Shown: in pieces, positions 34,035 to 41,618 of the stretch
How the letters are laid out: every line of letters starts with the position of its first letter
Numbering within the stretch: position 1 is the stretch's first letter
Assembly: GCF_009834365.1 (NCBI RefSeq)
Contig: NZ_CP041348.1
Location: 2,889,001-2,953,000 of the forward strand
DNA from: Komagataeibacter xylinus
GTDB taxonomy: Bacteria > Pseudomonadota > Alphaproteobacteria > Acetobacterales > Acetobacteraceae
Length of the DNA stretch: 64,000 nt
Direction of reading: 5' to 3'
Position numbers and translations under genes: made by a program
The notes under the pieces: model-generated
Database searches by the model: none
Told to the model about the DNA's origin: nothing
The model's input: only the letters and a program-made list of their open reading frames with translations

Positions 34035-35126
34035 TCAGCCTTGTGGCACAGATGGCAAGAGCGTGTTAAAAGTCACGCACTCACTATCATATTCCCGCTG
34101 GCAGTATCGAAAACCGGTCAATGCATAAACCAGTTCTACCGGTATATCGAAGTAGAAATCGATCATATCCGGCAGGTAGCCGCTATCCGCTTCTTCCTTC
34201 TGCATATTGGTCACAATGACATCGAGTTGCGCAGGCGGTGTACCGGTGATGTGCAGGTCATGCGGACCACCGGGCAACGAGCGGGTGCGCGACGTACCAA
34301 CATGGCGCACAGTCCACAATTGTGATCCGTTGGCATAGCCGGTGGCTTCCGTCATATAATCCGGTTCGTCGACAAACAGGGAAATGGCTGTGCACCCCGC
34401 CGCATAGGCCTGCATCCGAGTAACATGATGAAGGGCTGCGGCAGGGTCATTGAACCATATAACCGTCCATCCATCAGGCAGGCTGGCAACAGCGGCGGGT
34501 GCCGGGCGGTCTGCCTCTGTATTGCCAGTATCGGAAAGGTGCATGCGGTGCAGCACCTCTGCCCGATCAATGCCATGGAACAGGAACATCCCTACCCTGT
34601 AGCCAACCGGGCGCGGCGGGCAGCTCTCGCGTATCCACGGACGCAGGCGGATGGGCGCGAAGATGTCCTGCGTGCCTTCCGCCATCTCAAGCGGCGCGAA
34701 TGTGACCCGGCCGTTGGTTATGGTATAGGGATAGACGTAATTCGCCGCCGTGCCATCGCGATGCGTGCACATGAGCACGGCAGCCTCGGCCTGCTTGCCG
34801 CTACCGGGCAACAGCACGGTGCAGTTGGCCGCCACCATCGCCGCGCGCTGGTAGCTGCGGGCCACCCTGTCGCGCAGGGCCTGTTTGAGATGGTCAAGCT
34901 GAACGTTGCCGTCCTTTTTATCCGGCATTGGTGCGTCAAACAGTTCAATGGCGCCACGATAGGGTTCGCGTGCCATCAGCGCGCCCAGGGGAGCAAAAAC
35001 GCCATCGCGCCCCAGCCTGGCTTCTATTTCCGGCATGATGAAGTCGACAAGCGCCGTGAAGTCCTGCGGCGGCATGCTGAGCCAGTAGGGCTGATCCGCG
35101 TCATCCCCAACTTCATACTGATCCAT
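34035..35126 (-). CDS. Unrecognised 363-residue cytoplasmic protein
   Basis: Starts at ATG 35126-35124 with AAGGA nearby. No signal peptide or membrane span. Two halves are apparent: residues about 20-165 (DGVFAPLGALM, VAANCTVLLPGSGKQAEAAV) and residues about 180-363 (GMFLFHGIDRAEVLHRMHL, then DGWTVIWFNDP). No catalytic motif can be named. Its place between phage genes and a DUF4272 remnant suggests an accessory or defence/immunity cargo gene, but this is inference from context only. Confidence 0.6.
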   Translation of the reverse strand: MDQYEVGDDADQPYWLSMPPQDFTALVDFIMPEIEARLGRDGVFAPLGALMAREPYRGAIELFDAPMPDKKDGNVQLDHLKQALRDRVARSYQRAAMVAANCTVLLPGSGKQAEAAVLMCTHRDGTAANYVYPYTITNGRVTFAPLEMAEGTQDIFAPIRLRPWIRESCPPRPVGYRVGMFLFHGIDRAEVLHRMHLSDTGNTEADRPAPAAVASLPDGWTVIWFNDPAAALHHVTRMQAYAAGCTAISLFVDEPDYMTEATGYANGSQLWTVRHVGTSRTRSLPGGPHDLHITGTPPAQLDVIVTNMQKEEADSGYLPDMIDFYFDIPVELVYALTGFRYCQREYDSECVTFNTLLPSVPQG

Positions 35127-35227
35127 TGCGCCGTCCTTGCTGGCTGTGGCGGCGTTCAGGTTACGTTCGGCACGCGAAACCTGTCAATCCGGCACCCCTG
35201 CATGGGCGGGGCACGGGCACGGCCTGT

Positions 35228-35350
35228 TCAGGTCGGCGTATCGATATCATCCTGCGCCGTATCGGGAATGTTATCGAAGCCGGTCAGCCAGTTCAGCGCC
35301 GCGTGCTGTTCCATCACGTTGTCGGGGCTGAAGCCACAGGCTGCCCTGCC
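35228..35350 (-). pseudogene. Remnant of a DUF4272-like gene (C-terminal fragment)
   Basis: The minus-strand frame ending at 35228 reads CGFSPDNVMEQHAALNWLTG followed by a short Asp-rich end. The VMEQHxALNWL block resembles the C-terminus of DUF4272 proteins (ALNWL followed by DDV-type residues). No matching N-terminal part exists upstream, where the frame turns into low-quality sequence and the DMT transporter gene follows at 35445. Hence a fragment. The rest of 35127-35444 shows nothing else. Confidence 0.4.
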
Positions 35351-35444
35351 TGAAAGCTTTTCCCTGCCTCGCGCAGGGTGGCATATGGAAGGAAGGCTGC
35401 ATGCGCGACGCATCAGGCAGGGTCATGACCGGTGTCTTTTCCTG

Positions 35445-36524
35445 TCAGGCCGCGTGGCTGTGCCCTTCCTCATGGTCATGATCGTGGCAGTGATGCAGGT
35501 CGGGATAATGAGGGTGGCTGTGCTCAAGCCGCGTATGCACGTGGTAGTGGGTGTGCGGCTCCCCCGGCGGATCATCGGGGCCGTGGTCGTGCTGGTGGTG
35601 CGCGTCATGCACATGGCGATGGGTATGGGCCATTTCCTCATGCACATGCAGGTGGTCGTGGCGTTCGGTCAGGTGCAGCCATAGCCCGATGCCCATGAGC
35701 ACTGCTGCCACAAGCAGCCGGGCCACGCCCTGTGCGGGGAACAACGCAAGCGACACCACCGCACCCACAAAAGGAGCCAGCGCAAAATATGCCCCCGTAC
35801 GTGCCGCGCCCAGATGGCGCAGCCCCAGCATGAAGGCGACAAGGCTGACCCCATAACCCAGAAACCCAACGGCCGCCGCACCTGCCACCAGCGCTGCTCC
35901 CGGCAGGTGCGCGTGTTGCAGGCCAAAGGCTGCGAGCAGGTTGACGCTGCCCGCCACAATGCCCTTGAGCATGGCGATCCGCACCGGATCGACTGCCGAA
36001 AGACGATTGCTGAGGTTGTTGTCAATGCCCCAGCACACGCATGCGGCAATGATGTAAAGCGCCCCCGGTGCCAGCACAGCATGACCCTGCCATGACAGCA
36101 CGCCCGCACCCAGCACGATGCACGCAGCGCCAAACAGCAGCCTGCGATCAACATTTTCACGAAACACCACCCATGCAATCAGCAGCGTTGCAATACTCTC
36201 GACATTGAGCAGCAACGAGGCGCTCGCCGCATCCGTGCGCTCAAGGCCAAGCATGAGCAGCAGCGGGCCAGCCACGCCGCCTGTGGCGATCACGCCAAGC
36301 AGCCATGGCAGGTCTCGGCGCGCCAGGGGAGCTTCATCATGCGTGGGCAGCCGCAAGGCTGCACGTGCGCCGAGCACCATTGCCAGCCCTATGCCGGAAC
36401 CAAGATAGAGCAGGCCCGCTGCCATCTGGGCCGACATGTCGCCAAGCAGCAGCTTGGCAAGGGGCGTGCTTGCGCCAAACAGCACGGCGGAAAGCAGGGC
36501 AAGACAGAGGCCGGTGGTTTTCAT
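35445..36524 (-). CDS. DMT/EamA transporter with His-rich cytoplasmic tail
   Basis: 359 residues. Two EamA halves with about ten hydrophobic helices (opening LCLALLSAVLFGASTPLAKL; second half LYIIAACVCWGIDNNLSNRL). After residue about 285 comes a tail with roughly 25 His residues in HxH patterns (HDHLHVHEE, HHQHDHG). The family exports small metabolites; a His tail of this kind implies binding or export of divalent metal such as Ni, Co or Zn. Orientation and surroundings suggest it is host cargo. Confidence 0.8.
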   Translation of the reverse strand: MKTTGLCLALLSAVLFGASTPLAKLLLGDMSAQMAAGLLYLGSGIGLAMVLGARAALRLPTHDEAPLARRDLPWLLGVIATGGVAGPLLLMLGLERTDAASASLLLNVESIATLLIAWVVFRENVDRRLLFGAACIVLGAGVLSWQGHAVLAPGALYIIAACVCWGIDNNLSNRLSAVDPVRIAMLKGIVAGSVNLLAAFGLQHAHLPGAALVAGAAAVGFLGYGVSLVAFMLGLRHLGAARTGAYFALAPFVGAVVSLALFPAQGVARLLVAAVLMGIGLWLHLTERHDHLHVHEEMAHTHRHVHDAHHQHDHGPDDPPGEPHTHYHVHTRLEHSHPHYPDLHHCHDHDHEEGHSHAA

Positions 36525-36726
36525 GTTCCAGACATATCATGTCATACTCGCCCCTGTCATGCATGGGAGAAGGCAACGGATGCTTGAAGGTTGTATCAGG
36601 ATTGCGGGGCGCCAGGTCGACCTGCTCCGGCAACCGATCTGGCGAGGATCGGATAGGCAATAAGGTGGGTCCGGTCAAGTTTTCTGCAAGGCTTTAAAGA
36701 TAGCCACTTTGAAAAAGCGGCACATC

Positions 36727-36760
36727 AAAGCTTTTACTTTTTAAAAGCTTTTACTTTTTA
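36727..36760. repeat. Perfect 17-bp tandem duplication
   Basis: AAAGCTTTTACTTTTTA occurs twice in direct succession (36727-36743, 36744-36760) in the AT-rich gap 36525-36805 between two minus-strand genes. Each copy contains AAAGCTTT, a palindrome. Nothing else is recognised in the gap. Confidence 0.8.
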
Positions 36761-36805
36761 TCAGAACATTGTTTTAAAAATATATTTCAATACCAGAACA
36801 CCATC

Positions 36806-37360
36806 TCATCGCCACTGTTCATGCAACATGTCAAGCGCCCTGTGCAGGGTACGGATGCGGGTGCCAGGATGTTCATCCAGGCCGCATACGGCGCAGACCA
36901 CACGCGCCCGGGCAGGCGTAAGCAGGGCCAGCGCACGGTCAATGGCGTGCCGTGCGTTTATGCTGGTTTCGGTTTCTTCCAGCATGCCCCTGCCCTGTCC
37001 GGCTTGCGGGCTGTAACGCTGCACCAGCCGGCCTGTGCGTGTACAACGCCGCCAGCAGGTCCTGAAGCGCAGCCCAACCGCATGCTGCTCGGCGCTCAGG
37101 GCAGCATTGACGCGATAAAACAGCCGGTCGAGTTCGCATGTATCCGTCAGGCGGCGCACGGTGTGCGGGCGTGCTCCGGGTGTGAGTTGCACGCGGGTCT
37201 GCTCCACCGGGCGCATCAGCGCTGCGGGGCCATCGGCCCCCATGTCCGGTTTCAGGCCTGCTGCGATATCGCGCGCGTGCAACCGGGCACGGCGTTCAGC
37301 CCGCAGCACGGCGGCAGCATGGACAGGCGCTGGTGAAAAGGGAGCGCGCGGAGTGGGCAT
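36806..37360 (-). CDS. Probable phage-derived regulator, DUF6456-like
   Basis: 184 residues from ATG 37360-37358. Basic, Arg/Ala-rich. The C-terminal ARHAIDRALALLTPARARVV and HRALDMLHEQW segments recall DUF6456-type proteins, in which a compact helical region ends with an RxALDxL motif. A 19-bp palindrome lies 15 bp upstream of the start and a GTGCAGGCA motif 50 bp upstream, the latter also found before TerS. A regulator of the neighbouring phage genes is the working idea; the family call is weak. Confidence 0.5.
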   Translation of the reverse strand: MPTPRAPFSPAPVHAAAVLRAERRARLHARDIAAGLKPDMGADGPAALMRPVEQTRVQLTPGARPHTVRRLTDTCELDRLFYRVNAALSAEQHAVGLRFRTCWRRCTRTGRLVQRYSPQAGQGRGMLEETETSINARHAIDRALALLTPARARVVCAVCGLDEHPGTRIRTLHRALDMLHEQWR

Positions 37361-37374
37361 GGCAATTCCTGTAC

Positions 37375-37393
37375 GACTTTGTGCAACAAAGTC
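37375..37393. promoter_or_regulatory. Perfect palindromic operator candidate
   Basis: GACTTTG, TGCAA, CAAAGTC: 7-bp perfect arms located 15 bp before the start of the DUF6456-like gene (minus strand). Position and symmetry suggest a repressor site, possibly autoregulatory. Confidence 0.5.
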
Positions 37394-37409
37394 ATATTAT
37401 CGCCACAAT

Positions 37410-37429
37410 GTGCAGGCAGACAATTTTAC
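37410..37429. promoter_or_regulatory. GTGCAGGCA motif shared with the TerS upstream region
   Basis: GTGCAGGCAGACAATTTTAC here matches GTGCAGGCAACAATTTTCC at 33879 with one inserted base and few changes. A shorter version, TGCAGGCAATTTACGG, lies at 37765-37780, near the repressor operators. Common regulation is inferred. Confidence 0.4.
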
Positions 37430-37618
37430 TGCCCGCCACATCGTTCATGCCAGTCCTCAGGCCGCCGGTAAGCATGCCTTAAAGCATGCGGTGAGCATTC
37501 ATGACATCAAACGAGCACAAGGCCCCATGATGGGCCAGACAGGCCCGGCCCTTCATCGCTGGATGTGATATTGCTCCGTGCACTGAGCGTAATGACAAGC
37601 TTGTAGTCCGTATTCCCG

Positions 37619-37750
37619 TCATGCACTATATGCGAAGTCGTTGGCCGTGGGCACCATCTTGCCGGGGTGCATCTGCATCATGGCCTGCAGTAGGGCATCC
37701 TTTCGCGTGATGTACCGCTGGCAAGGTTCGTGGCTGGCCCCACCGATGCA
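37619..37750 (-). pseudogene. Possible C-terminal gene fragment
   Basis: A minus-strand frame with no start near its beginning reads ...PCQRYITRKDALLQAMMQMH and ends FAYSA at TGA 37621-37619. Composition is protein-like (alternating charged and hydrophobic residues) and unlike the surrounding non-coding sequence. It may be the tail of a lost gene inside the 503-bp gap 37361-37863, which otherwise holds only operators. Confidence 0.25.
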
Positions 37751-37784
37751 TCATCATTCAGGAATGCAGGCAATTTACGGAAAT

Positions 37785-37860
37785 GGGACACTTCCTATTA
37801 ATTTATTATAATGGGATATATCCCCTCTACCCTTTGTGCTAATAATGTGGGATATTTCCC
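37785..37860. promoter_or_regulatory. Three operator-like sites for the tandem-HTH repressor
   Basis: GGGATATATCCC (37813-37824, perfect palindrome), GGGATATTTCCC (37849-37860, one mismatch) and a degenerate GGGACACTTCCT (37785-37796). The last perfect site ends 3 bp before the repressor ATG, fitting autorepression. Spacing is 28 and 36 bp. Confidence 0.6.
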
Positions 37861-37863
37861 ATT

Positions 37864-38835
37864 ATGGATGAGATACGCTCCCCCGCCGCCGCCGAGATTG
37901 AACGCCGCATGGAACGGCTTAACCTCAATAAAAAACGTCTGGCCGATCTGGCCGGGCTGAACGAGACCTACGTGCATGATATCCTGCGCGGCAAATCCCG
38001 CAATCCCGGAGGCGACCGGCTGGAAAAAGTGGCCGCCGTGCTGGGCTGCACCGCAAGCGATCTGCTGCGTGGTGGCAACGGTGGCGGGGCGGGTGCCGCA
38101 GCCTCCCGGCTCAAGGCCCTGCGGGAGCGGGCGGGTTATACCGTACGGGCGCTGGCACGCGACGTGGGCATGGGAGAGCGGTTTTCCAGCTATGCTTTTT
38201 ATGAGAACAAGCTGAAAAAAGACTTCATTCCTGTTGAACTGGTGCGCAAACTGGTCCCCCTGCTGACTGATCGTGGCGACCCACCCATTGCCGCATCGGA
38301 AGTCTGGGCCCTGTGCGGCATCGTGCCTGGCGCCACGGACCTGAACGAGAGCATAAGCCGCGCCGAACGCGCGAGCATGCCGGTGCATAACGAGGATGGT
38401 GCGGTGACCGTGCATGAATACGACATTTCGCCCCAGGCCGGAGCGGGCGCTATTGTGGACCATACGGCCGCAGGCGAGGGCGAGAGCCACCCCACGTTGG
38501 ATTCATGGCGCATCCCGCGTGATTTCATTCGCAATTACCTGCCGGATACCGGAGGACTTGCCATCATCCGCGTGGCGGGCAATTCCATGGAGCCGGAATT
38601 CGTGGCGGGTGATCGCGTGCTGGTCGATACGGGCCACCGCATCCCCTCGCCTGATGGCGTGTATGTACTGTGGAACGGCATGGGCGTGGTCATAAAGCAG
38701 TTGATGCTGGTGCCCAATTCCCGCCCGCCGCGCATCCGCATCATCAGCGTTAACCCGACCTATCCGGTGGATGAGGTCGATGCCTCTGACCTCGTGATCA
38801 ATGGGCGCGTGGTTGGTAAATGGGTATGGAAGTAA
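37864..38835 (+). CDS. S24 repressor with two N-terminal HTH units
   Basis: 323 residues. First XRE HTH at about 12-66 (KKRLADLAGLNETYVHDILR), second HTH-like unit at about 81-155 (SRLKALRERAGYTVRALARD). C-terminal S24 peptidase at about 230-323 with GNSMEPEFVAGDRVLVD (Ser241) and Lys278 in VVIKQL; an Ala-Gly (QAGAGA) near 192 is a possible cleavage point. About 100 residues longer than usual CI proteins because of the extra HTH. Three GGGATATWTCCC-like sites sit just upstream. Likely the repressor of the second element. Confidence 0.85.
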   Translation: MDEIRSPAAAEIERRMERLNLNKKRLADLAGLNETYVHDILRGKSRNPGGDRLEKVAAVLGCTASDLLRGGNGGGAGAAASRLKALRERAGYTVRALARDVGMGERFSSYAFYENKLKKDFIPVELVRKLVPLLTDRGDPPIAASEVWALCGIVPGATDLNESISRAERASMPVHNEDGAVTVHEYDISPQAGAGAIVDHTAAGEGESHPTLDSWRIPRDFIRNYLPDTGGLAIIRVAGNSMEPEFVAGDRVLVDTGHRIPSPDGVYVLWNGMGVVIKQLMLVPNSRPPRIRIISVNPTYPVDEVDASDLVINGRVVGKWVWK

Positions 38836-38975
38836 TATTTTTAGAATATATTGGTAAAAAATATCTTTTAATGGCCTTGTTTCCTGCATAAAAAAACAAT
38901 TTATGTAATTCTATTGAAGTTTGTGATGAAATAATTACCCCTTCCTCTAAAGATATTGCCTATGGCGGAAGCATA

Positions 38976-39302
38976 TTGAGCCAGAAACCACCGCCAAGTT
39001 ACCTGTTCTTTTCCGAGAATTATGGCTACGCGTCCATTTTTACCGATGAAATATTTTCCATCTACCCTGAGTTCGATCGCGATATGTCCAGCGGTGATAT
39101 CGCCGAGCGCACCCTGCTCTATCGCCAGCAGAATGCTATAAAGCCAACGGAAATCGTTCTGTGCCAAACGGATTCCGCGGAAATATTCGTGCTCGATACG
39201 ACCCGTGTCGATGCACGGGGAGAATATCCGGTTCTGCGCAAGGTCGGTGATGAATCAGCCTTGCACGCCCCTACATTTGCCGATTTCATTATAAAATTAT
39301 AG
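38976..39302 (+). CDS. SUKH/SMI1-KNR4-like protein, possibly N-terminally truncated
   Basis: 108 residues from TTG 38976; no ATG start with a good site is available and upstream sequence is AT-rich. PPPSYLFFSENYGYASIFTD then TEIVLCQTDSAEIFVLDTTR resembles the central part of SUKH immunity proteins, where a small beta sheet is followed by PTFADFI at the end. If correct it would be an orphan immunity-like gene left after the repressor. Family assignment is weak. Confidence 0.4.
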   Translation: MSQKPPPSYLFFSENYGYASIFTDEIFSIYPEFDRDMSSGDIAERTLLYRQQNAIKPTEIVLCQTDSAEIFVLDTTRVDARGEYPVLRKVGDESALHAPTFADFIIKL

Positions 39303-39496
39303 CCAGAACGTCATGGCCTGACCGCGGGCATCATAAATCCCGCCCGCGCCCCGCTGCCCTACTGGCGCCGCATTCGGGGCGTAGGCACGTGTTCATGCAT
39401 TCTGTCATGCCTTGCCCCGCGCGTGGTCACGGCCCCATCCGGGCCGGATGATCCATGCCCGCACAACCTCACGCGGCACCGTGCGTTAAGCCTGCC

Positions 39497-40111
39497 ATGA
39501 CAGAACATGCACTACGCCCCATCCCGCGGCGCCGTACGCGACCCTTTACACTGCTTGCCATGGCGCTGGGTTGCCTCGGGCTTTCCACTCTTGCACGCCC
39601 GGCACATGCCACGCCCCAGCATCTCACGCTCACGCCCGACAATACTGCCGTGCTGCTGCATGCCAGCAGTGTCATCGGAGCGATGGACGGGCAGTTCGGC
39701 AAGGTTTCCGGCACGCTGGATTATGACCTGTCGCGCCAGACCTGCCATGTGGACCTGACCATGGACGCCACAACCGTGCATATGGACACCATACTGGAGC
39801 GCAAGGCCGCAAAATCAGGCAGCATGCTGGGCACGGAGCGCTGGCCCACCGCGCGCTACGTGGGTAACTGCCGGCCGCATATCGTAAACGGCGGCGTGGC
39901 CTCGCGCATGGTGGGGCAACTGACCATGCGCGGCCAGACCCACCCCATGACCTTTGACACCCGGATGGACTTTACCGGCAACACGCTCAGCGTGCTTGAC
40001 AGCACCGGCACGTTCGATGGACGCAAATGGGGCATGTCCACCATGCTGCATACCGTAAGGCAGCCCATGCGCACCGAAACGCGCATCACCCTGCCCAATT
40101 CACCCCACTAA
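39497..40111 (+). CDS. YceI-family periplasmic protein
   Basis: 204 residues from ATG 39497 (an upstream in-frame ATG at 39455 would add 14 residues). Signal peptide: RRRTRPF, a hydrophobic stretch, then ARPAHAT as cleavage site near residue 35. The lipocalin-like YceI pattern follows: SSVIGAMDGQFGKVSGTLDY, LGTERWPTARYVG, GQLTMRGQTHPMTFD. YceI proteins bind isoprenoid or amphiphilic ligands in the periplasm. The gene precedes a DOPA-dioxygenase-like gene on the same strand. Confidence 0.88.
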   Translation: MTEHALRPIPRRRTRPFTLLAMALGCLGLSTLARPAHATPQHLTLTPDNTAVLLHASSVIGAMDGQFGKVSGTLDYDLSRQTCHVDLTMDATTVHMDTILERKAAKSGSMLGTERWPTARYVGNCRPHIVNGGVASRMVGQLTMRGQTHPMTFDTRMDFTGNTLSVLDSTGTFDGRKWGMSTMLHTVRQPMRTETRITLPNSPH

Positions 40112-40138
40112 CCCCGCCGCGCAGAAAGTGCACGACAC

Positions 40139-40567
40139 ATGAATGATGAGACGACCGCCCCCCGCACCCTGGCCGAGATTGCCAGCTATCACGTGCATGT
40201 CTATTTTGATGACGCCACGACACGCGAAGCGGCAAACCGCCTGCGCGACCGTGTGGCCGAGCGCTTTGCCGTAAGGCTGGGGCGCTGGCATGATGTGGCG
40301 GTCGGCCCCCATGTGGCGCCTATGTACCAGATCGCGTTCGAGACAGGATTATTCGCAACATTCGTGCCCTGGCTCATGCTCAATCATGGCGGGCTGAGCC
40401 TTCTCGTGCACCCGAACACAACCAATCCCCGCCGCGACCATCTGCGCGACGGCATGTGGATCGGCCGCCCCCGTGCCCTCCTTGCCGACCGCCTGCCCGA
40501 ACTGACCGGTGCCCCCGATCTCGCGGGCGAAGTCAATACACGGCCCGATGGCAGCATGGCGATCTGA
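40139..40567 (+). CDS. DOPA 4,5-dioxygenase family protein
   Basis: 142 residues. SYHVHVYFDD at the N-terminus, VGPHVAPMYQIAFE in the middle and LLVHPNTTNPRRDHLRDGMW near the end are the DOPA_dioxygen signature; conserved His residues in HVHV, GPH and VHP are candidates for metal binding. Bacterial members are small cupin-like proteins with unknown substrates. It follows the YceI gene by 27 nt. Confidence 0.88.
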   Translation: MNDETTAPRTLAEIASYHVHVYFDDATTREAANRLRDRVAERFAVRLGRWHDVAVGPHVAPMYQIAFETGLFATFVPWLMLNHGGLSLLVHPNTTNPRRDHLRDGMWIGRPRALLADRLPELTGAPDLAGEVNTRPDGSMAI

Positions 40568-40606
40568 GGTCAGTTTTCAAAACAACCTACTGGCACGGAT
40601 CCCCTG

Positions 40607-40634
40607 ATACCGCCTTTTGATAAAAAGGCGGTAT
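40607..40634. terminator. Hairpin after the DOPA-dioxygenase-like gene
   Basis: Perfect 12-bp arms ATACCGCCTTTT (40607-40618) and AAAAGGCGGTAT (40623-40634) in the 254-bp gap 40568-40821. It resembles the CGCCGCC(T)n hairpin at 52221-52246, a dispersed type of palindrome; likely works as terminator. The rest of the gap shows a smaller hairpin (GCTGTT/AACAGC, 40710-40726) and nothing else. Confidence 0.6.
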
Positions 40635-40821
40635 TCCCTGACACTTTTTTAGAGAAGCCGCATCAGAAACGTTATCATAGGTAAAAAGGCCACGTCGCTG
40701 TTTCCATAAGCTGTTGAAAAAACAGCCCAGGCCGTTGTTTTACAAAACGTGTAACCGTTGCACAGACATTGTTGCAATCGGTTTGTTTTTGTAATGCACC
40801 ATAACATTATCCCGCAGGATA

Positions 40822-41547
40822 ATGGCTGGCATCATTATCGGATCAGTTTACATGCAAACGCTGTTGCAGCCTGTGCTTCGTGTCAAAATGTCCAGCGATG
40901 TGCATGAACGCCTGAGTGAACTCCATATCGCCTACCCTCAAGGCCCCAAACGGCGACAGCGTGCGGCGATGGTGCGCGAGCGCGGCCTTCTGTTCATTCA
41001 TGTGCCAAAAAATGCCGGAACATCCATAACCCGTGCTTTGTACGGCATGGACGTGGGGCACGAAACCATACGGTATTTCCAGCGCCGCCTGCCCGATCTG
41101 GTGCAGTTTCCCTCCTTTGCCATCCTGCGCGATCCGGTCCAGCGTTTTCTGTCAGCGTATCGCTATGCTCGCGCGGGCGGTAGCGGGGTGCGGCAGGTGG
41201 CGCAAGGGTTCCGCGCCACTTACATGGCGCTGCGTGACCTTGATGATGCGCTCGATCTGGTGGCACAGGCACGCAACCCCTACCATATCGACCATATTTT
41301 CCGGTCACAGACATGGTACCTGACCGGGCGCGATGGTGCCATTGCCGTCAACCGCCTGTTCATGCTTGATGAAATGGCGCGTATCGAGCGCTTTATCGCA
41401 CCGTTTGGCAGTGGGCCGATTGCGCATGTCAATGCCACGGCAACCGGTGAAAAAGGCGAATTGCCGAGCCCTGAGCAAATTCGGCGGATCAGGCGGATCT
41501 ACCACGCCGATTATGACCTGATCGCCCGGACCCGGCAGGGTCGGTAA
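40822..41547 (+). CDS. Sulfotransferase family protein
   Basis: 241 residues from ATG 40822; ATG 40852 is an alternative because the first start sits inside a 7-bp hairpin (40806-40823). The PAPS 5'-phosphosulfate loop is FIHVPKNAGTSI (about 58-69) and the 3'-phosphate block is AILRDPVQRFLSAY (about 100-113), the Sulfotransfer_2 type. It would sulfate a carbohydrate or similar acceptor in the cytoplasm. Isolated gene without clear partner. Confidence 0.82.
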   Translation: MAGIIIGSVYMQTLLQPVLRVKMSSDVHERLSELHIAYPQGPKRRQRAAMVRERGLLFIHVPKNAGTSITRALYGMDVGHETIRYFQRRLPDLVQFPSFAILRDPVQRFLSAYRYARAGGSGVRQVAQGFRATYMALRDLDDALDLVAQARNPYHIDHIFRSQTWYLTGRDGAIAVNRLFMLDEMARIERFIAPFGSGPIAHVNATATGEKGELPSPEQIRRIRRIYHADYDLIARTRQGR

Positions 41548-41561
41548 GCCAGGCTTCATCT

Positions 41562-41590
41562 GCCTTACCCTGTTATCGGCAGGATAAGGC
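41562..41590. terminator. Hairpin between convergent genes
   Basis: GCCTTACCCTG (41562-41572) and CAGGATAAGGC (41580-41590) pair with one mismatch, between the ends of the sulfotransferase (plus) and old yellow enzyme (minus) genes. No T-run follows, so termination is only likely. Confidence 0.45.
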
Positions 41591-41618
41591 ATGATCTCCG
41601 CGATGGCGGAAGTGGGGT

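Noticed and set aside
34425..35684. 419-codon plus-strand frame
   Set aside because: Antisense to the 363-residue protein and to the His-rich transporter; no ribosome site, no domain. The minus-strand genes have good starts.
33878..37429. GTGCAGGCA...ACAATTTT repeats as attachment sites (attL/attR)
   Set aside because: There are at least four copies, each near a promoter, and not at element ends with an integrase; a regulatory motif is the better explanation.
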